From: Candidatus Promineofilum glycogenicum
GTDB taxonomy: Bacteria > Chloroflexota > Anaerolineae > Promineifilales > Promineifilaceae
Assembly: GCA_016707605.1 (NCBI GenBank)
Contig: JADJHJ010000012.1
Location: 163,242 to 227,241 of the forward strand
DNA: 64,000 nt
Direction: 5' to 3'
The stretch's first letter is position 1; each line of letters starts with the position of its first letter. Position numbers and translations under genes: made by a program. Positions 8,101 to 16,745 of the stretch are shown here, piece after piece. The notes beneath the pieces were generated by a model. That model had not been told where the DNA came from. It ran no database searches and worked only from the letters and a program-made list of their open reading frames with translations.

Positions 8101-9244
8101 AGGCGGGCCGCGCCCGGCGCACCATCCGCGCGCTGACAAAGACCAGCAGCGCCCCGGTCATGAGCCAGCCCAGGATGAGGAACAGCCGCTCGAAGCCGAT
8201 GGCCTCCCAGGCCAGGCCGCCGAAGAAGCCGCCCAGCGCCGAACCCAGGCCGTTCATGGCCCCGGCGAAAAGGCCCTGCGCCGTGGCCCCCAGCCCGGCC
8301 GGCGCGGCCATGTCGGCGTCGGCCACGCCCGCGGCCCACAGCACGGCAAACGATGGCCCGTGGAGCAGGCTGATGGGCAGGGCCAGCCACGGCGCGCCCA
8401 TGACCGCCATTGCGAACAGGCGCACGACGCCGGCCAGCAGGCCGAAGGCGATCAGCTTGTTGGGGCCGAAGCGGGCCAGCAGCGGGCCGCTGAGGAACCA
8501 GAAGGGCACTTCGCTCAGCGTGGCCGCGGTTAGCGTCAGCGACATCAGCGTGCGGCTGGCGCCCAACTCCTCCAGATAGAGGAATTGGTAGCTGAGGAGC
8601 ACGCCCAGGCTGACGCCATAGATGAGGGAGACGAACAGCAGCAACAGAAAGCGGCGCTGGGCCAGCAGGCGACCCAGCCCGGCGCGATAGGCGGTGCGCG
8701 CCACCTCACCGGCGGCCATTGGCAGGCGCGACGCAGCGACGAAGCACAGAGCCATAAAGACCAGGAAGCCATAGAATGCCCAGGCCAGTCCCGCCCGCTG
8801 GAGCATTGGGGCCAGCAGCAGCGCCGCGCCCCCCCAGCCGAACGCGCCCCAGACGCGCACGCGGCCGTACTCCGACCGCCGCTCGCCCAACAGGGCCATG
8901 ACGGCGTTGTCCACCAGCGGCGCAATCGGTCCGATGAAGATGGCGTAGAGGATGACGGCGGCCAACATGGCCGGGAAGCCGCTGACAAAGTAGAGAAGAA
9001 TCACCGAGGCCCACAGCCCGGCGATGGTCAGCAGCAGCACGGCGCGGTGGCGGCGGGTGGCGTCGCCGATGCCGCTCCAGAAGGGCGAACTGGCCAGGGT
9101 TACAAGCGGGATGACGCTGGCCAGGACGCCGATCTGCACGCCGTTGAGGCCTTTTTGCTGGTAGTAGAGGGTCATGTAGGGCACGAGGCAGGCCAAAGCC
9201 CCGTAGTAGAGCGCATAGACGGCCTTGGGTGGTGTCGTTGACAT
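8096..9244 (-). CDS. MFS transporter
   Basis: 382 residues with about 12 hydrophobic segments. The start is MSTTPPKAVYALYYGALACL, with a helix 2/3 loop GIGDATRRHR in place of the classical GxxxDRxGRR motif. The overall look (PYMTLYYQQKGLNGVQIGVL) matches the MFS_1-like/PPP group of single-polypeptide sugar or drug transporters. Inner membrane. The stop codon lies in a repeat. Upstream is a long inverted repeat, then an ABC solute-binding protein on the same strand. Substrate unknown. Confidence 0.85.
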   Translation of the reverse strand: MSTTPPKAVYALYYGALACLVPYMTLYYQQKGLNGVQIGVLASVIPLVTLASSPFWSGIGDATRRHRAVLLLTIAGLWASVILLYFVSGFPAMLAAVILYAIFIGPIAPLVDNAVMALLGERRSEYGRVRVWGAFGWGGAALLLAPMLQRAGLAWAFYGFLVFMALCFVAASRLPMAAGEVARTAYRAGLGRLLAQRRFLLLLFVSLIYGVSLGVLLSYQFLYLEELGASRTLMSLTLTAATLSEVPFWFLSGPLLARFGPNKLIAFGLLAGVVRLFAMAVMGAPWLALPISLLHGPSFAVLWAAGVADADMAAPAGLGATAQGLFAGAMNGLGSALGGFFGGLAWEAIGFERLFLILGWLMTGALLVFVSARMVRRARPAL

Positions 9245-9270
9245 AAGTTAAGTTACCTGAAAGTTTGGCG

Positions 9271-9405
9271 CCCGGTGCGTCGCACTTTCTGAAGTGCGTC
9301 GCACCTTCTTCCTGGCGTTCGCCAGCGCGCCCGGTGGGTCGCACCTTCCGGCCGGCGAGCAGCTTAAGAAGGTGCGACGCACTCCAGAAAGTGCGACGCA
9401 CCCGG
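9271..9405. repeat. Repeat family C inverted repeat (GTGCGWCGCAC units)
   Basis: Units GTGCGTCGCAC separated by TTTCTGAA on the left are matched by GTGCGACGCAC units separated by TCCAGAAA on the right, so the whole block can fold into one long hairpin or into unit-to-unit hairpins. Related blocks lie at 30020-30228, 39944-40130, 40790-40875 and 48274-48365. Confidence 0.85.
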
Positions 9406-9410
9406 AGCGG

Positions 9411-10748
9411 CTAGGGGGTGATTTCGCTCTGGATGGCCGCCAGCGTCGCTTCCGCCGTGGCCGCGCCCTGCAGGAAGGCCAGCAGGCGCGGATAGGTCAC
9501 GTCGCGCCAGGCGCGGTCGCGGTCGGCGAACGCCCCGGCGGGCTGGGCAACGGGCAGCAGGGGCAGCCACGCACCGAGCAGCGGATGGCGGGCGACAAGC
9601 TGTTCGGCCGCCGCGCCCTCACCGGCGGCGCGCAACGCCGGCAGCGCGCCCGCCGCCTGGCTCCAGGCCGCGGCGTTGGCCGGATCGAGGGCGGCAAAGC
9701 GCACGAAGTCCCAGGCCACTTCCTGGGCTGCGCTCGTCCGGCTGACGGCCAGCCCCAGACCCGCGCCGACGACGGCCGGCTGCGCGCCGGCGGCCGGCAG
9801 CGCCACGGCGATGGCGGCCACGTCGGGCCAAGCGGCGCTTGTGGCTGTGGCCGCGGCGGGGCTGAGCACAGCCATCGCGCTGCGGCCGTCGAAGAAGGAC
9901 GCGGCCACGGGGTCGGCGGCGTCGTTGAAGCGCGTCGCATCGAGCGCGCCTTCGTCCACCAGCCGCTTCATCTGGCCCAGCGCCGCCAGCCCTTGGGGGG
10001 TATTGACCGTGAACGCGCCACCCGACAGATATTGCCCGCCGTTCTGAAGGATGAGCGAATAGAACATGGCCGGTAGGGCGTCGGCCGAGGCAAAGTGCAG
10101 CCCGGCGCGGCCCATCCCGCCGTCCTGGACGACGCTCAGGCCGCGCGCGGCGGCGATCAGTTCGTCCCAACTGGCCCAGCCGGCGGCGACGTTGGCCAAG
10201 CCGGCCGACTCGGCCGTCGTCCGGTTGACCAGGGCCACGCCGTAGGGCAAGTCGAGCGCCAGCGGCAGCCCGTAGAGGCGGTCGCCACAGACGAAGCCGC
10301 CCAGGGCCGCAGGGTAGAAGGCCGCGGCGGCGTCGGCCGCGGTGGGGATGCTGGCCGGGGCTTCGGCCAGCGCCCCGCCATTGGCATAGCCGCACAGCCA
10401 GGCGTCGGGCAGTTGGATGATGTCGGCCGCGCCGCCGGCGCTCAGAGCGTTGTCGATAGTCTGGCGGTAGTTCGCCGGATCGAACGCCTCCAACTGGATA
10501 GTCACGTCGGGGTTGGCGGCGGTGTAGGCGGCGACGAGCGCCGTGTATGCTGCGGCCTGGGCGTCGTTCTGCGGCAGCCACAGCCGCAGCACCACCGGGC
10601 CGCCGACGCCGCCCCCCTCGTCGGCCGCGCCGCCCCCCTCGCCGCCGCCGGCGCTGATCGGTGTCGGGCGGATTTCCTCTGGCGGCGTACCACAGGCGGC
10701 GAGGAGCAGGACAAGGGCGAGCGTGGCGAGAAGCAAGCGTTTGGGCAT
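9411..10748 (-). CDS. ABC transporter solute-binding lipoprotein (family 1, sugar type)
   Basis: 445 residues. MPKRLLLATLALVLLLAACG is a lipoprotein signal with lipobox LAAC; a Gly/Glu-rich linker follows, then the family 1 binding fold: VVLRLWLPQNDAQ, YTAANPDVTIQLEAFD, ADIIQLPDAW and, later, FFDGRSAMAVLSPA and AWDFVRFAA. The protein would capture a sugar or oligosaccharide outside the membrane for an ABC importer, but no permease or ATPase is adjacent. A further in-frame start upstream at 10814 lacks a signal-like N-terminus and is rejected. Confidence 0.88.
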   Translation of the reverse strand: MPKRLLLATLALVLLLAACGTPPEEIRPTPISAGGGEGGGAADEGGGVGGPVVLRLWLPQNDAQAAAYTALVAAYTAANPDVTIQLEAFDPANYRQTIDNALSAGGAADIIQLPDAWLCGYANGGALAEAPASIPTAADAAAAFYPAALGGFVCGDRLYGLPLALDLPYGVALVNRTTAESAGLANVAAGWASWDELIAAARGLSVVQDGGMGRAGLHFASADALPAMFYSLILQNGGQYLSGGAFTVNTPQGLAALGQMKRLVDEGALDATRFNDAADPVAASFFDGRSAMAVLSPAAATATSAAWPDVAAIAVALPAAGAQPAVVGAGLGLAVSRTSAAQEVAWDFVRFAALDPANAAAWSQAAGALPALRAAGEGAAAEQLVARHPLLGAWLPLLPVAQPAGAFADRDRAWRDVTYPRLLAFLQGAATAEATLAAIQSEITP

Positions 10749-10879
10749 GATGGGTACTCTTGGTGTGTCTGGCGCGAATGGGTGGCCGCGCCGGTAGGGA
10801 CGATCCCGCCCCACCAGGCCAAGTGTAGCGCGGGATGATTCTCGTGGCTAGGGCAGGTGTCAGCCGCGCCCAAGGCGGC

Positions 10880-10885
10880 TAGAAT
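10880..10885 (+). promoter_or_regulatory. -10 box (TAGAAT) very close to a start codon
   Basis: TAGAAT ends six bases before ATG 10892. If used, the mRNA would begin at or next to that ATG and be leaderless. Same arrangement as at 16144, 36981 and 55454. Confidence 0.4.
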
Positions 10886-10903
10886 GGGCGCATGGAGTCA
10901 ACG

Positions 10904-11488
10904 ATGAAACGAACTGCCTTTCTCCTGTGTCTTGTCGTCCTGTTCGCGCTAACGGCGTGCGAGTCGTTCCGCCTGACGCCGGTGGAGCCGACGGCCGCGC
11001 CCGTCCACGACTCGTCCCTCGGCCTGATGGGCCTCTACCGTACGCCGTCGGGCCTGTTCGAGGTCGACTTCCCGGCTGCGTGGAGCGACGCCGCGGGCGA
11101 CGACCGCCGCTGTCAGGACGCGCCCAAGTGTCTGATCAGCCGCGACAGCGAGTTCATGCTCGTGCGCGAATCGACAATGGTCGGCCGCGACGGCGCGCCC
11201 CCCTCGCTGGCCACTGAGCTAGACGTCGTGGTGGCCAACTTCGAGGGCACCACGGCCGACGCCCGGCTCATCGCTCGCGAACCGCTGGTGACGGCTTCGG
11301 GTGTAGAAGGGGAAGTGCTACGCTATAGTATCGAGCAAGGCACAGTCACGGTCAAAGAGTTTTGGGCGGCCGACGGCGACACGGCCGTGTCGGTCGCCTT
11401 CATCACCTGGAACGATGGCTTCCCGGCGATGGAGCCGGTGGCCGACTACGTATTTGATACGTTACGGCTGGCCTCTGGCAGGGATTAG
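10904..11488 (+). CDS. Uncharacterised lipoprotein
   Basis: 194 residues from ATG 10904. MKRTAFLLCLVVLFALTAC is a lipoprotein signal (lipobox LTAC). The mature part, about 170 residues, starts after a short linker and has LYRTPSGLFEVDFPAAW, a pattern I associate with small PsbP-like/DUF1795-like lipoproteins, and ends with VADYVFDTLRLASG. GGAG six bases upstream favours ATG 10904; a leaderless start at ATG 10892 (adding MEST) is possible because TAGAAT lies just upstream of it. It is divergent from the solute-binding protein gene. Confidence 0.78.
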   Translation: MKRTAFLLCLVVLFALTACESFRLTPVEPTAAPVHDSSLGLMGLYRTPSGLFEVDFPAAWSDAAGDDRRCQDAPKCLISRDSEFMLVRESTMVGRDGAPPSLATELDVVVANFEGTTADARLIAREPLVTASGVEGEVLRYSIEQGTVTVKEFWAADGDTAVSVAFITWNDGFPAMEPVADYVFDTLRLASGRD

Positions 11489-11569
11489 GGATTAGGGATT
11501 AGGGATTAGGGATTAGGGGTTAGGGGTTAGGGAGAGGGTCTTCTCGTCCCCTCGCCCTCTGGGAGAGGG
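11489..11569. repeat. Repeat family E (GGGATTAGGGATTAGG tandem)
   Basis: Four to five copies of GGGATTA, then GGGGTTA units and AGAGGGTC/GAGAGGGTTAGGGAG. This simple tandem sequence resembles telomeric DNA but recurs as short intergenic blocks at 48828-48840 and 54563-54652, so it is a dispersed repeat. Confidence 0.75.
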
Positions 11570-12478
11570 TTAGGGAGAGGGTCTTAGCCGCCAATACAAC
11601 TCTTCCAGCCCCTCCCCCGTCACCAACCCATCCGACGTTCCTCGCAGCGTGCACGCGTGCCGCGCGGCGATCTGCCCGCGCAACACGGCGTCCTCCAGCG
11701 GATAGCCGTCCAATACGGTGCTGGTCAGAAAGCCGACGGCCAACGAATCGCCCGCCCCGTTGGTATCGACCACCGGCGCGTCGAGGTCGACGGGCGGGAA
11801 GAAGCGCACCACACCCGCCGCGCCCAACGCACAGCCCCGCGCGCCCATACCCACAACGATCACCCGCTCCGGCCGCCCGGCGGCGAAACGGGCGATAAGC
11901 GGCGTCGGGTCGTCGAAGTTGGCGGCGGAGAAGAAGAGCACGTCGGCCGCGTCGATGAACGCCTGCCGGTATGGATCGTCCGGGTCGACCACGTCCTGCA
12001 AATCGCAGGCGATGACCAGGCCCAACTCGCGGGCGACCGGTAGCAGATACCGCGCCCAGTTGGCCAGGTGGACGTGGGCCAGCCGCGCCCCGCGCAGCAC
12101 GTCGCGGCACATCGCCACGTCCGGCATGAGACTCATGTGCCCCTTGCCATCGTAGAAATTCTTGCGGCGACCGTCGCGATACATCAGGTTAACGCTGCGG
12201 GCCGTGCCCGCCGGGTCGGTGAAGAGAGCGCGTGTATCGACGCCATCGGCGGCCAGCGTTTGGCGGACGAGGCGGCCGTTGTGGTCATCGCCCACGTGGC
12301 CGATGAAGGCCACCGCGCGGCCGAGGGCCGCGTAGCCGCGCGCGCTATAGCCGCCCGCCTGGCCAACCGTGTCGCGGTTGTCACTGAAGTTAGCCTCGAC
12401 TGAAAAGTCAACGTCTGCGCCGTAGAGGAAGACGTTGGTATCAACGCCGGCGTTGCCCACGACGACGACCTCACTCAT
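11570..12478 (-). CDS. PfkB family carbohydrate kinase (ribokinase-like)
   Basis: 302 residues. The N-terminus is MSEVVVVGNAGVDTNVFLYG, then GGYSARGYAALGRAVAFIGHVGDD (PfkB signature 1 region). The second signature is DTNGAGDSLAVGFL, with the catalytic Asp of GAGD. These enzymes phosphorylate sugars or nucleosides with ATP in the cytoplasm; the substrate is not evident. The gene precedes a palindromic repeat that separates it from the P450 gene on the same strand. Nearby sugar-binding and MFS proteins make a sugar role plausible. Confidence 0.9.
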   Translation of the reverse strand: MSEVVVVGNAGVDTNVFLYGADVDFSVEANFSDNRDTVGQAGGYSARGYAALGRAVAFIGHVGDDHNGRLVRQTLAADGVDTRALFTDPAGTARSVNLMYRDGRRKNFYDGKGHMSLMPDVAMCRDVLRGARLAHVHLANWARYLLPVARELGLVIACDLQDVVDPDDPYRQAFIDAADVLFFSAANFDDPTPLIARFAAGRPERVIVVGMGARGCALGAAGVVRFFPPVDLDAPVVDTNGAGDSLAVGFLTSTVLDGYPLEDAVLRGQIAARHACTLRGTSDGLVTGEGLEELYWRLRPSP

Positions 12479-12490
12479 AGACCACTCCTA

Positions 12491-12520
12491 TGTAGCACAG
12501 GATAAGAATCCTGTGCTACA
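12491..12520. repeat. Repeat family B, perfect palindrome
   Basis: Perfect 13-base arms TGTAGCACAGGAT and ATCCTGTGCTACA around AAGA. It contains the TAG stop (12516-12518) of the minus-strand P450 gene. Other copies: 8039, 26778, 28267, 33296 and 33378. Confidence 0.9.
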
Positions 12521-13901
12521 GGGCGCGCCGTTCGGCGGTCATGGGCATCCCCCCATGATTCGACAGGGTAATCTGCGCGTTGAGATCGATAGGGTGGTCG
12601 GGGCGCAGGTGCAGCCGATAGCGTTGGGCCACGGCGGCGACGATCAAGTGGGCCTCCATCAGCGCGAAGCCATTGCCGATGCACACCCGTGGCCCGCCGC
12701 CGAAGGGCATGTAGGCGAACTTGGGCAGCGCCCGCTCGCGCTCCGGCGTCCAGCGGTCGGGGTCGAAGCGCTCCGGGTCGGGGAAGAACGCCGGCCGGCG
12801 GTGCATGACGAACGGCGACAGCCACAACGAGTCGCCCTGCCTGACGGCGTAGGGGCCGAGCATCGTGTCGGCCGCGGCGCGCCGGACGTTGACCACCCAG
12901 GCCGGCGGATAGAGGCGCATCGACTCCTTAATGATCTGCATGGTGTAGGGCAGGTGGGGCAGGTCGGCCAGCGCCGGCGGACGAGAGCCAAGCATACCAT
13001 CTAGTTCTTCGTGTAGTCGCGTTTCGACGACCGGGTGCTGTGACAGCAGATACCACGTCCAGGTCAGGGCGTTGCTGGTCGTCTCGTGCCCGGCCACGAA
13101 GAGCGTCACCAATTGGTCGCGCACTTCGGCATCGCTCATCCGGTCGCCGGCCTCGTCGCACGACTGGAGCAGCATGGAAAGCAAGTCGCCGCTGTCGGCG
13201 GCGTTGCCCTGAGCGCGGCGGTCGGCAATGAGGCGGTCGATGATTTCGTATAGCACTTCACGGGCGGCGCGGCGCTGCCGGTTCATGGCTGTTGGCAGCC
13301 ACTCCGGCAGCACCAGCGGCGCCTGGAACTCCTTGTCGGCCGCGGCCTGAATGACGTGTATGGCCGCGCCGATGCGCTCGGCCGTGTCCTTCATGGCCAC
13401 GCGGTCGGCCCCGAATAACGTCCGGGCGACGATGAGCATTGTCAGGGCGCTCATCGCTTCGGCCACGTCCAACTCCTGCCCATCGGCCCACTCATCGAGC
13501 ATAGCTTCGGTGTACTCAACCATCGTCCCGGCATAGGCGTCGATTCGCCGGGTGTGGAAGGCGGGCTGCGTCAGGCGACGCTGCCGTTTGTGCTCCTCGC
13601 CGTTGGCCGAGACGAGGCCGTGGCCGATGGCCCGGTCGAGCAAGGCCACGTCGCGGTCGTCCTTGGGGAAGTTGGCCGCCTGGGTCACCAGCACTTCGCG
13701 GATGAGTTCCGGGTCGCTGACCAGGTAGAACCGCTTGAAGAAGATGTCGAAGCGGGTGAATGGGCCATAGGTGTCAGCCAGGTGGCTGAGATAGAGCGGC
13801 GCGCCGGCGATGAGATCGCGGGCAACGCCGAAAAAAGGCTGTCCCTTGGGGCCGGGGGCCGAGGCGGTGGGCAGGCCTGTTGGGGGGTGGGCGATCTCCA
13901 T
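12516..13901 (-). CDS. Cytochrome P450
   Basis: 461 residues. All P450 landmarks are present: AGHETT in the I helix (about 270-275), the K-helix ESMR (about 326-329, E-x-x-R) and the heme loop FGGGPRVCIG with Cys about 407; QRRLTQPAFH is the C-helix heme-propionate motif. No membrane anchor, so soluble. Best compared with bacterial CYP102/CYP110-like monooxygenases; substrate unknown and no ferredoxin or reductase gene nearby. ATG 13901 is chosen since AAGGAG lies 8 bases upstream, whereas the GTG at 13910 overlaps that site. It is divergent from a TetR gene, its likely regulator. Confidence 0.93.
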   Translation of the reverse strand: MEIAHPPTGLPTASAPGPKGQPFFGVARDLIAGAPLYLSHLADTYGPFTRFDIFFKRFYLVSDPELIREVLVTQAANFPKDDRDVALLDRAIGHGLVSANGEEHKRQRRLTQPAFHTRRIDAYAGTMVEYTEAMLDEWADGQELDVAEAMSALTMLIVARTLFGADRVAMKDTAERIGAAIHVIQAAADKEFQAPLVLPEWLPTAMNRQRRAAREVLYEIIDRLIADRRAQGNAADSGDLLSMLLQSCDEAGDRMSDAEVRDQLVTLFVAGHETTSNALTWTWYLLSQHPVVETRLHEELDGMLGSRPPALADLPHLPYTMQIIKESMRLYPPAWVVNVRRAAADTMLGPYAVRQGDSLWLSPFVMHRRPAFFPDPERFDPDRWTPERERALPKFAYMPFGGGPRVCIGNGFALMEAHLIVAAVAQRYRLHLRPDHPIDLNAQITLSNHGGMPMTAERRAL

Positions 13902-13963
13902 CTCTTGCACTCCTTACGCGTGCCCGTCGCCGGCCACAACCGGGCCATCACGGACGCAGATAA

Positions 13964-14069
13964 TAGACACTGTGTTGATTATTCGTCGTATTGTGGATAA
14001 AGTAAATGAAAACCGGCCGCCTGTCAACAGGCAGTTGCCACGCTGTGTTGAATAATCGACAACTGTCTA
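13964..14069. promoter_or_regulatory. Candidate operator/inverted repeat between P450 and TetR genes
   Basis: TAGACA-N7-GATTATTC at 13964-13984 is matched on the other strand by TAGACA-N6-GATTATTC (14050-14069). The two halves flank the divergent intergenic region roughly symmetrically, as expected for TetR sites controlling both genes. The region is also AT-rich compared with its surroundings. Confidence 0.5.
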
Positions 14070-14094
14070 TAAGGGCGTCTGGAGGTTGGTGACC

Positions 14095-14700
14095 ATGAGA
14101 CGAGCACATCACGTTGGCGGCGACCGCCGCGTGCGCCGCACCCGCGCCGCGCTGAGCGAGGCGATCCTGTCGCTGCTGCTGGAGCGGCCTTACGAGACGA
14201 TCACCATCCAGGAGATCGCGGAGCGGGCCGACCTGAACCGGGCGACGTTCTACCTCCACTACGGCAGCAAGGAAGAGTTGTTGCTGGCGGCGCTGGAGGA
14301 GCAGTTCGACTCGCTGGTGGCCGAGGGGCCAAGCGCGTCGCCGGAGCAGCCGATCTGGGGCATCGAAGAGGACATCCAGCAGACGCTCGACTATGTGGCC
14401 GAGCACGCCGCGCTCTACAAGGTGCTGCTGAGCGAACGCGGCACGGCCTACCTGATGAACCGCATCGTGGACTACATCGCCGCCCACTCCGAGAGTGAAT
14501 TGCGCGCCTCGCTGCCGCCCGGCGCGCCGACAGTCGCGCCCTTGCCGCTCATCGCCCGCCACTTCGCCGGGTCGTTCTTCGCCCTGCTGGTGTGGTGGAT
14601 TCAGAACGACATGCCCCAACCGGCGGCGGAGATGGCCGAGGTGATCAAGAACCTGTGTGTCGGGGGGTTGCGCTGGGGGATTGGGTTGGACCAAAGCTGA
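14095..14700 (+). CDS. TetR family transcriptional regulator
   Basis: 201 residues. The DNA-binding HTH is clear: TRAALSEAILSLLLERPYET, then ITIQEIAERADLNRATFYLH and YGSKEELL (the TetR signature Y.H..SKEEL). The rest is an all-helical ligand-binding domain, with a hydrophobic C-terminal helix (HFAGSFFALLVWWIQ) matching the TetR_C group. GGAGG lies 9 bases before ATG 14095. It is divergent from the P450 gene and presumably represses it together with itself. Confidence 0.92.
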   Translation: MRRAHHVGGDRRVRRTRAALSEAILSLLLERPYETITIQEIAERADLNRATFYLHYGSKEELLLAALEEQFDSLVAEGPSASPEQPIWGIEEDIQQTLDYVAEHAALYKVLLSERGTAYLMNRIVDYIAAHSESELRASLPPGAPTVAPLPLIARHFAGSFFALLVWWIQNDMPQPAAEMAEVIKNLCVGGLRWGIGLDQS

Positions 14701-14734
14701 AAGTGGGGGGCGCGCCACGTCCAGTCTGTCCTAT

Positions 14735-14742
14735 GGTATAAT
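14735..14742 (+). promoter_or_regulatory. Extended -10 promoter for the Uma2 gene
   Basis: TG-G-TATAAT within CCTATGGTATAATGAG, 47 bases before the start codon. The identical CTATGGTATAATG occurs again at 16685-16696. Confidence 0.6.
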
Positions 14743-14788
14743 GAGCGCGAGACGGCTATCGACCTCGCAACCGCAGTTGGAGGCAACT

Positions 14789-15379
14789 ATGGTGACGTTG
14801 GACAAAGCGGTATCAGTCACCTATCAATGGCCGGCGCAGGGCGCGTGGACTTATGAGGACTACGCCCGGCTGCCGGATGACGGCTGGCGCTATGAGATTA
14901 TTGGAGGGGAGCTACATATGAGTCCGGCGCCGAACGGGGAGCATCAGAGTATTGTTGCCGCGCTGGTTCACTTGCTGCGGGAGTATGTGCGCCGGCATGA
15001 GTTGGGGCGGGTGCTGCTCGCGCCGATTGACGTCATACTGCCTGATTTGGCCTCGCCGGTTCAGCCGGACGTGGTGGTCATCCTGAAAGCCAACCTGGGC
15101 ATTATCCAGCAGCGGGTGGAGGGTGTGCTCGATCTGGTCATCGAGGTGCTGTCACCGGCCACCGCCCGCCATGATCGCACCACCAAGTACCAGCTCTACG
15201 CCGAGGCGGGTGTCAGCGAATACTGGATCATCGACCCGGCGGCGAAGGCGGCCGGCATCTACGTGCGCCGCGGCAACGGCTTTGTGCCCCTGGGCCACTA
15301 CGAACGCGGTGGGGAGATTCACTCCGAACTGCTGCCGGCGCTGCGCCTGCCCTTTGACGAGCTTCTAGCCGACGCCTGA
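14789..15379 (+). CDS. Uma2 family (DUF820) putative endonuclease
   Basis: 196 residues. The Uma2 fold of the PD-(D/E)xK nuclease superfamily is recognisable: YEIIGGELHMSPAPNGEHQ, VQPDVVVI (catalytic Asp), LVIEVLSPATARHDRTTKYQ (Glu and the following basic residue) and AGVSEYWIIDP. These genes are numerous in cyanobacteria and Chloroflexota, often linked to mobile DNA, but true function is untested. TTGGAGG lies 5 bases before ATG 14789. Stand-alone transcription unit with its own extended -10. Confidence 0.9.
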   Translation: MVTLDKAVSVTYQWPAQGAWTYEDYARLPDDGWRYEIIGGELHMSPAPNGEHQSIVAALVHLLREYVRRHELGRVLLAPIDVILPDLASPVQPDVVVILKANLGIIQQRVEGVLDLVIEVLSPATARHDRTTKYQLYAEAGVSEYWIIDPAAKAAGIYVRRGNGFVPLGHYERGGEIHSELLPALRLPFDELLADA

Positions 15380-15477
15380 GCTAGCTTGCCTGACCCGGTA
15401 TCCGTCCGGGCTGTTGACAACCCCTCACGGCAAGATGCATACTGCTGTTATCTTCGCTTAGCACAAGGAGCCACACT

Positions 15478-15957
15478 ATGTTGCAAGAACGCTTCAGCGA
15501 CGTCACCATCACCGATCTGCCGCCGCTGCGGGTGGCCTGTTTCCGCGCCATCAGCCGCACGCCGGAGGACGACGCCCTGCGAGTGCTGACGCGCTGGGCC
15601 GTTGGGGCAGGCTTTAACGAACTGCCGCGCAGCTTTGGCTTTGACGTGGAGGTGTCGCCGCGCCAGGCCGACGCCGGATTGCGGGGCTACGAGGTGTGGC
15701 TGGTCGTGCCGGAGGGCGTGGAGGAGTCGAAGCCGGTCACCATCCACGACTTTGCCGGCGGCCGCTATGCCACGCTGACCATCCACCACCCGTTTGATGA
15801 TCCCTTTGCCATCATCCCGGCCGGCTGGCACGCGCTGCACGAGTGGGTCACCGCCCGTCGCCTGGCGCCCCTGGGCGAACCGCCGTACCTGGAAGAAGTG
15901 GTTGCCGGCGAGGGTGGGCAGGACATGATCCTGTATCACCCGGTACGCCCCGTGTAG
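15478..15957 (+). CDS. GyrI-like small-molecule-binding protein (SOUL/AraC effector type)
   Basis: 159 residues. VTITDLPPLRVACFRAIS at the start and the later GYEVWLVVPEG, FAGGRYATLTIHHP and AGWHALHEWV define the GyrI-like/AraC effector-binding fold, here without a DNA-binding domain. Such proteins bind hydrophobic cationic compounds or inhibit gyrase (SbmC). AAGGAG precedes the ATG. No neighbour suggests a more precise role. Confidence 0.82.
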   Translation: MLQERFSDVTITDLPPLRVACFRAISRTPEDDALRVLTRWAVGAGFNELPRSFGFDVEVSPRQADAGLRGYEVWLVVPEGVEESKPVTIHDFAGGRYATLTIHHPFDDPFAIIPAGWHALHEWVTARRLAPLGEPPYLEEVVAGEGGQDMILYHPVRPV

Positions 15958-16045
15958 GTGTAACCGGGCCTGGTGCTCGAATTAGTGGCATGAGGCTTGC
16001 CTTGCGTCACTCTGGAGCTGCTACGCGAGGTGACGCCAGCAATCC

Positions 16046-16117
16046 AGACCTGACAGGTGGGTGGCTACCAGCACCTCAGTAATTACAGGCTCGCTTGGCC
16101 GCCCACCTGTCAGGTCT
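16046..16117. repeat. Repeat family F palindrome (possible terminator)
   Basis: Perfect 16-base arms AGACCTGACAGGTGGG (16046-16061) and CCCACCTGTCAGGTCT (16102-16117), followed by TTTG. Related palindromes occur at 22901-22944 and 45710-45771. It could terminate the GyrI-like gene. Confidence 0.7.
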
Positions 16118-16143
16118 TTGTCATCCTTGTTTCATTTCTGAGG

Positions 16144-16149
16144 TATCAT
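16144..16149 (+). promoter_or_regulatory. -10 box (TATCAT) just upstream of a start codon
   Basis: GGTATCAT ends seven bases before ATG 16157, predicting a leaderless or nearly leaderless mRNA. No Shine-Dalgarno sequence is visible in the gap. Confidence 0.45.
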
Positions 16150-16156
16150 CCGCCCT

Positions 16157-16567
16157 ATGAGCGATCCACAGGGCGAAACCATTCACCACATTCTGACTAA
16201 CTTCCACACCGTGGCCGTCGTCGGCTTCAGCGACCGCGACCGGCGGGCGGCGGCCTTCTACGCCCCGGCCTATCTGAAGGGCAAAGGCTACACCGTCATC
16301 CCCGTCAACCCGCGCCTGACGATGGGCCTCAACCGCCCGGCCTACCCGTCGCTGGCCGACGTGCCAACGCCTATCGACGTGGCCCTCATCTATCAGGCGT
16401 CGGAGCGCGTCGGGCCGTTCGTCGACCAGGCCATCGCTGCCGGAGCCAAAGCCGTCTGGCTGCCCATCGGCGTCGTGGACGAAGCGGCGGCCGAGCGGGC
16501 GCGGGCAGCCGGGCTGCTGGTGGTGATGGATCGGTGCATGATGGTGGAGCATAAGCATATGGAGTAA
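16157..16567 (+). CDS. CoA-binding protein (Rossmann-type)
   Basis: 136 residues. TVAVVGFSDRDRRAA opens a Rossmann CoA-binding domain like that of succinyl-CoA synthetase alpha subunits; GYTVIPVNPR, DVALIYQASERVGPFVDQAIAAG, AVWLPIGVVDEAA and the end LLVVMDRCMMVEH match the stand-alone YccU/YneT-type family. Reaction unknown. Single gene; likely leaderless. Confidence 0.9.
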   Translation: MSDPQGETIHHILTNFHTVAVVGFSDRDRRAAAFYAPAYLKGKGYTVIPVNPRLTMGLNRPAYPSLADVPTPIDVALIYQASERVGPFVDQAIAAGAKAVWLPIGVVDEAAAERARAAGLLVVMDRCMMVEHKHME

Positions 16568-16689
16568 GGCAGGTGCGCGTTAGCTGCCGCTCCAAGCCAC
16601 CTATGGATATGGGTTCAGGTGTGGATTTATGAGGGCAGGTTGTGACTAGCTTCGGGACTGGACTACTGCTAAACAGTAACTGCCTATGG

Positions 16690-16695
16690 TATAAT
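16690..16695 (+). promoter_or_regulatory. Extended -10 promoter of the DUF433/DUF5615 pair
   Basis: CTATGGTATAATG with TG-G-TATAAT, 50 bases before the start codon at 16746. Good match to the consensus form seen at 14735. Confidence 0.6.
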
Positions 16696-16745
16696 GTGGG
16701 GCAATTCCAATCCTCTAAATCCACGTTTCATTTGAGGAAATGGTC

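Noticed and set aside
11489..11569. GGGATTA repeats as telomere-like or origin sequence
   Set aside because: The same motif appears in several short intergenic blocks, and no dnaA-type boxes or replication genes are nearby.
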